Source: a virus. Taken from it: a stretch of 24,048 nucleotides of DNA. The translations under genes were made by a program, and so were the position numbers. The stretch spans positions 1 through 24,048 of IMG/VR virus record IMGVR_UViG_3300034073_004063. One strand, written 5' to 3'. Position 1 is the first letter of the stretch; each line of letters opens with the position of its first letter. Below, in pieces: positions 21,293 to 24,048 of this stretch. The notes beneath the pieces are model-generated. The model had not been told where the DNA came from. It was given only the letters and a program-made list of their open reading frames with translations, and did no database searches.

Positions 21293-22068
21293 TGGCTTTC
21301 GAGACCGTGAATGTTGGCACCGTCGCGAACGACGGAACTGGGGATACTCCTCGGGCGGGCATGACGAAGGTGAACAATAACTTCGGGAAGGCTGTCGAGG
21401 GTCCCGCAACGACCGTCACGAATGAGCGGTTGGTCGTGTTCGATGGCACGACCGGGAAGCTCGTGAAGCAGGGATCGAAGACGGAAGCGAATCTCGTGGA
21501 GGGTCCCGCTAGCGCGACCTCGGGACGGGTCGCCGTGTACAACGGTACGACCGGCAAGGTTCTGCAGGACGGCACGAAGCTCGAAGCTGATCTGGTCGTG
21601 GGACCGTCGAGCGTGACGACGGATCGGATCGCGCTCTTCGACGGAACAACCGGAAAGCTCATCAAGCAAGCCTCCGTCGCCGTCGGTGACCTCCTCGCGT
21701 TGTCGGGCGGCACGATGACGGGTGCGATCGTCACGAATAAACAGGTCGAGACGACGCTCGTCACGCTTGGCACCTCGGGCACGATCACCGTGGACTTGAG
21801 CAGCTCGATGCTTCAGACGACAGGGACGCTGACGGGGAACATCACGTCGCTCGTGACGAGTAACCGCGCGGCGGGTCGATCGGCGACCCTGAGGATCATC
21901 AACGGTGGCACGAATCGCACGATCACTTACTCGGCGAGCTGGCGTTGGGTGGGTACGAAACCCGCGTCGGGCTTCACGCTCAACGCGAACAAGGTCGGCA
22001 TCCTGACGCTGACGGCGTTCGGAACGAACGAGACCGACATCATCGCCGCGTGGGCGGTTGAACCGTGA
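21292..22068 (+). CDS. Tail fibre protein with three 33-34-residue GP…FDGTTGKL repeats
   Basis: ATG at 21292 has GGGAGG at 21281-21286. The product is 258 aa. Residues 4-31 (ETVNVGTVANDGTGDTPRAG then TKVNNNF) are a well-known phage tail-fibre N-terminal motif. Three repeats start at residues 37, 71 and 104, each with GP-x-x-x-T, a [ILV]-[AV]-[VL]-[FY]-[DN]-GTTGK-[LV] core and a charged linker. LSGGTMTGAIV (137-147), typical of trimeric fibre shafts, follows. The C-terminal ~90 residues (SLVTSNRAAGRSATLRIING and the NRTITYSASWRWVGTKP part) form a beta-rich tip that could bind a receptor. It belongs to the host-recognition cluster. Confidence 0.82.
   Translation: MAFETVNVGTVANDGTGDTPRAGMTKVNNNFGKAVEGPATTVTNERLVVFDGTTGKLVKQGSKTEANLVEGPASATSGRVAVYNGTTGKVLQDGTKLEADLVVGPSSVTTDRIALFDGTTGKLIKQASVAVGDLLALSGGTMTGAIVTNKQVETTLVTLGTSGTITVDLSSSMLQTTGTLTGNITSLVTSNRAAGRSATLRIINGGTNRTITYSASWRWVGTKPASGFTLNANKVGILTLTAFGTNETDIIAAWAVEP
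21400..21699 (+). repeat. Three tandem coding repeats of about 100 bp in the fibre gene
   Basis: Units begin at about 21400, 21502 and 21601 (the GP codons) and share GGTCCCGC / GGACCGTC starts and ACGACCGG[CG]AAG cores. Unit lengths are 102, 99 and about 99 bp. They are diverged at the DNA level but clear in protein, so this is an old duplication in the fibre shaft. Confidence 0.75.
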
Positions 22069-22904
22069 AGACCCTCAAGCTGGGTGACCCAGCGTTCCTC
22101 GCGAATGCCGCAGGCGGATTCGTTCCGATCAGCGCGACGGGCGGCACTGAGACTACCGTCGGGAACTACAAGATCCACACGTTTACGAGCAGCACTTCGT
22201 TCGTCGTGTCTGACGCTGGTTCTGATGGATTGATCGAGTACCTCGTCGTCGCAGGCGGCGGAGGAGGAGGTCGAGGAGCTAACGCTGGCGCTGGCGGCGG
22301 CGCTGGCGGCATGCTAACCGGCTCCAGCACGGTCACCGCAACGACTTACACGATTACGATCGGCGGCGGTGGCGCTGGTGCAACCGTAAACGACGCTGGC
22401 GCAAGCGGTAGCAATAGCCAAATCGTTGAACTTTCAATCACTGCCACCGGGGGCGGTGGTGGCGGCTCAAACAACTTCGGCGATAACAATGGATTATCGG
22501 GAGGCAGCGGCGGCGGAGCCGCAGTGTCGAGATCGACAACCGGAACGACGACTGCAACAGGTGGAGCAGGAACAAGCGGCCAGGGGAACAAAGGTGGTGA
22601 TGCGAGCGCAACAAGAACTGCTGGAACCGTTGCTGCGGCAGCCGGTGGGGGCGGTGCCGGTGGAGCCGCATCGAACGCATCGGCTAATAACAACACTGTC
22701 GAAACCGTCGGCGGCGTTGGCCTTGCAAGCGACATCACCGGCTCAAGCGTCACGTACGCAACCGGCGGCGATGGGCAAGTGACCCCAAGTACGGGTGGCG
22801 CATCTGGCGCAGCGAATACCGGAGATGGCGGCGGTGGTGCAGATGATGCAAACGCAGGCAACGGAGGAAGCGGCATCATCGTGATTAGGTACCCCCTCTC
22901 ATGA
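22065..22904 (+). CDS. Polyglycine-rich tail-tip / adhesin-like protein
   Basis: GTG overlaps the fibre stop (GTGA). The product is 279 aa. After ~40 residues a domain opens with YKIHTFTSSTSFVVSDAG and IEYLVVAGGGGGGRGANAG, runs through repeated G-rich blocks (GGGAGATVNDAG, ATGGGGGGSNN, GGSGGGAA, AAAGGGGAGG, GDGGGGADD) and closes with GGSGIIVIRYP. Opening and closing match the glycine-rich domain found in many phage tail proteins. Polyglycine-II sandwich tips of this kind determine receptor choice in T-even-like adhesins (known for other phages, inferred here). Codon use shifts toward GGA, ACA, AGA and even TTA (22494), unlike its neighbours, which suggests recent transfer or rapid change. Confidence 0.8.
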   Translation: MKTLKLGDPAFLANAAGGFVPISATGGTETTVGNYKIHTFTSSTSFVVSDAGSDGLIEYLVVAGGGGGGRGANAGAGGGAGGMLTGSSTVTATTYTITIGGGGAGATVNDAGASGSNSQIVELSITATGGGGGGSNNFGDNNGLSGGSGGGAAVSRSTTGTTTATGGAGTSGQGNKGGDASATRTAGTVAAAAGGGGAGGAASNASANNNTVETVGGVGLASDITGSSVTYATGGDGQVTPSTGGASGAANTGDGGGGADDANAGNGGSGIIVIRYPLS

Positions 22905-23185
22905 GTCACCTCTTCGCGCATGTTCCCGCGGACGGCATCATCGACCAAGTAGTCGTCGTCAGCAATCAAGATTGCGGCAACTTGTCCTTCCCCGACAGCG
23001 AACCGCTCGGTCAAGCATTCCTGCACGGCCTCTATCGGAATCAAGACACGTGGTTGGAGACTAGCGAGGACGGTTCGTTCCGTGGTCGGTACGCTCGGAT
23101 CGGTGGCACGTACGATCCAGTCCTCGACGAGTTCATTTCCCCGCCAGCACCCGAACCCGAACCGGATCCCGAGGAGGAACCCTAG
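22901..23185 (+). CDS. Small tail-associated protein with RIGGTYDPVLDEFI motif (94 aa)
   Basis: ATG overlaps the previous stop (ATGA). The product is 94 aa. A first beta/alpha part holds VPADGIIDQVVVVSNQDCGN and FPDSEPLGQAFLHGLY. The sequence FRGRYARIGGTYDPVLDEFI closely resembles the 'R-x-x-y-A-g-I-G-x-t-Y-D-x-x-x-D-x-F-i' ending of small phage structural proteins widely seen near tail fibre genes. The tail is acidic and proline-rich (PEPEPDPEEEP). GAGGAGG (23171-23177) near its end is the SD of the next gene. The function is unknown. Confidence 0.68.
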   Translation: MSHLFAHVPADGIIDQVVVVSNQDCGNLSFPDSEPLGQAFLHGLYRNQDTWLETSEDGSFRGRYARIGGTYDPVLDEFISPPAPEPEPDPEEEP

Positions 23186-23527
23186 ATGGCGTACACGTTC
23201 ACAGCCAGGCAAGGCGACACGTTCAAGCACCAGATCGCCGTCAAGGAAGATGACAACACGACGCCCGTGAGTCTCCTCGGCGCCACGGTGGAGTTCAGCA
23301 TCGCTCCCGTCCCCGGCGGCGCACCTGCGCTGCAGTTCACGACCGCTCCCGAGGTCGTCATCACGAACGCGACGGGTGGCGTCTTCACCCTTACGCTCAC
23401 ACCGACGCAAACGCGAGCACTCACGCTGAACTGGTACGTGTACGAGATCACCATCACCTTCAGTGACTCGAGGCGTCTCACGATCCTCGATGGCGCCCTG
23501 ACGGTCGAGCGGGAGGTCAAGGCATGA
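23186..23527 (+). CDS. BppU-N-like tail/baseplate domain protein (113 aa)
   Basis: ATG follows the stop of the gene before it directly, with GAGGAGG at 23171-23177. The product is 113 aa. It opens MAYTFTARQGDTFKHQIAV, then has VSLLGATVEFSIAPVPGG, GGVFTLTLTPTQTRALTLNWYVYEITITF and RRLTILDGALTVEREV. This strand order (Q-G-D-x-x, then G-x-x-v-x-f-x-i, then W-Y-x-Y-E-i, then x-x-G-x-l-x-v-e) is that of the immunoglobulin-like N-terminal domain found in phage upper-baseplate and fibre proteins. Likely role: anchor or adaptor for a receptor-binding protein. Confidence 0.68.
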   Translation: MAYTFTARQGDTFKHQIAVKEDDNTTPVSLLGATVEFSIAPVPGGAPALQFTTAPEVVITNATGGVFTLTLTPTQTRALTLNWYVYEITITFSDSRRLTILDGALTVEREVKA

Positions 23528-24039
23528 TCGTCGTCGTCGACAACACCGAAACGCTCGTCGTCACGGCGGGAGCCGTCGGACCCGCGGGTCCACCCGCTAA
23601 CCAGTTCCGAGGCGCGCTGTACCGCACGACAAGCGGCACGATCGACTTCACTGGCATCACGCCAGGGGTGTTCATCAACAGCGGCCTCACAGGCACCTTG
23701 GAGGGCACCACGGACGTCGGTACCGCCGCCGGCGCCAGCGGCGTGTTCGGCATTCGCCGCACCGATCCGGGACCGCAGATGACGTACGTGATCGCGACCG
23801 CGGACGTCACGGCATCCGCACCGAAGACGCTCGGCATCAAACTCGCGTTGAACGGCACGCCGATCGACGCGACGGAATGCAATGCGAGCGTGACGAATCA
23901 AGTCGTCGCGAAGCTGCACTCCATGTGGCTCCTCGAACTCGACGAGGATGACGTCGTGAGTGTCTGGTTCGCGAACAAGACCAGCTCGGCCTCGATCACG
24001 GTCGAGCGAGCGCGGATGGTGCTCTTCGGTGTCCCATGA
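23524..24039 (+). CDS. Fibre-like protein with collagen-like GPAGPPA and C-terminal beta domain (171 aa)
   Basis: ATG overlaps the previous stop (ATGA) and has GGGAGG at 23511-23516. The product is 171 aa. After a short strand (IVVVDNTETLVVTAGAVG) a mini collagen-like stretch GPAGPPA occurs at ~19-25. The rest is a compact beta domain with TYVIATADVTASAPKTLGIK, LELDEDDVVSVWFANKTSSA and ITVERARMVLFGVP, which resembles the C1q/TNF-like jelly roll of trimeric phage fibre tips. Trimerisation is an inference. It is the last complete gene in the window. Only 9 bases follow. Confidence 0.65.
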   Translation: MIVVVDNTETLVVTAGAVGPAGPPANQFRGALYRTTSGTIDFTGITPGVFINSGLTGTLEGTTDVGTAAGASGVFGIRRTDPGPQMTYVIATADVTASAPKTLGIKLALNGTPIDATECNASVTNQVVAKLHSMWLLELDEDDVVSVWFANKTSSASITVERARMVLFGVP

Positions 24040-24048
24040 CGTCCTGAC

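Noticed and set aside
1-24048. Integrase, attachment site, insertion sequence, lysis genes or anti-defence system
   Set aside because: No matching motif, inverted-repeat-bounded transposase, holin-like membrane protein or lysin was found on either strand.

Overview
This window is one continuous block of a tailed-phage genome or prophage. All recognisable genes lie on the + strand, and most start within a few bases of the previous stop (ATGA, GTGA, TAATG). The virion genes point to a siphovirus: HK97-type capsid, long tape measure, no sheath, no contractile baseplate. The DNA is GC-rich (58-63% in the lines I counted), GTG starts are frequent, and promoter-like sites read as extended -10 boxes (TGCTAnnnT). 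A high-GC host is therefore likely, for example Actinobacteria or Deinococcota, but nothing here fixes the host. No integrase, repressor, holin or endolysin lies inside the window.

Layout: (1) 1-2825, end of the early/replication module: a 5'-truncated replication-initiator-like protein, two Cys-rich proteins, a small unknown protein and a RusA-type Holliday-junction resolvase. (2) 2826-3109, a dense non-coding stretch with two related RNA-like elements, each behind an identical GTGCTAGACT box, plus several strong hairpins. (3) 3110-9240, packaging and head: a 52-aa protein, TerS, TerL, a very large portal fused to an extra domain and a MuF-like head protein, prohead protease and major capsid protein. 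(4) 9253-13229, connectors and tail tube: two small proteins, head-tail connector, head closure, gp10-like tail completion, tail terminator, an inserted glycosyltransferase-like gene and the major tail protein. (5) 13230-18754, a hairpin/promoter junction, tail assembly chaperone with a probable -1 frameshift, and a 1547-aa tape measure. (6) 18754-24039, tail tip and fibres: hub-like protein, two unknown tail proteins, a repeat-bearing fibre, a polyglycine-rich protein and three small accessory proteins.

The genes form a standard assembly line. TerS/TerL load DNA through the portal into a protease-matured HK97 shell, the connectors close the head, the chaperones and tape measure set tail length, and the distal proteins recognise the host. 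The parts that do not fit a routine morphogenesis cassette are the tandem RNA-like elements before the terminase, the triple-domain portal fusion, the glycosyltransferase between tail terminator and tail tube, and the strong drift in strand composition from C-rich (left) to G/T-richer (tail tip).
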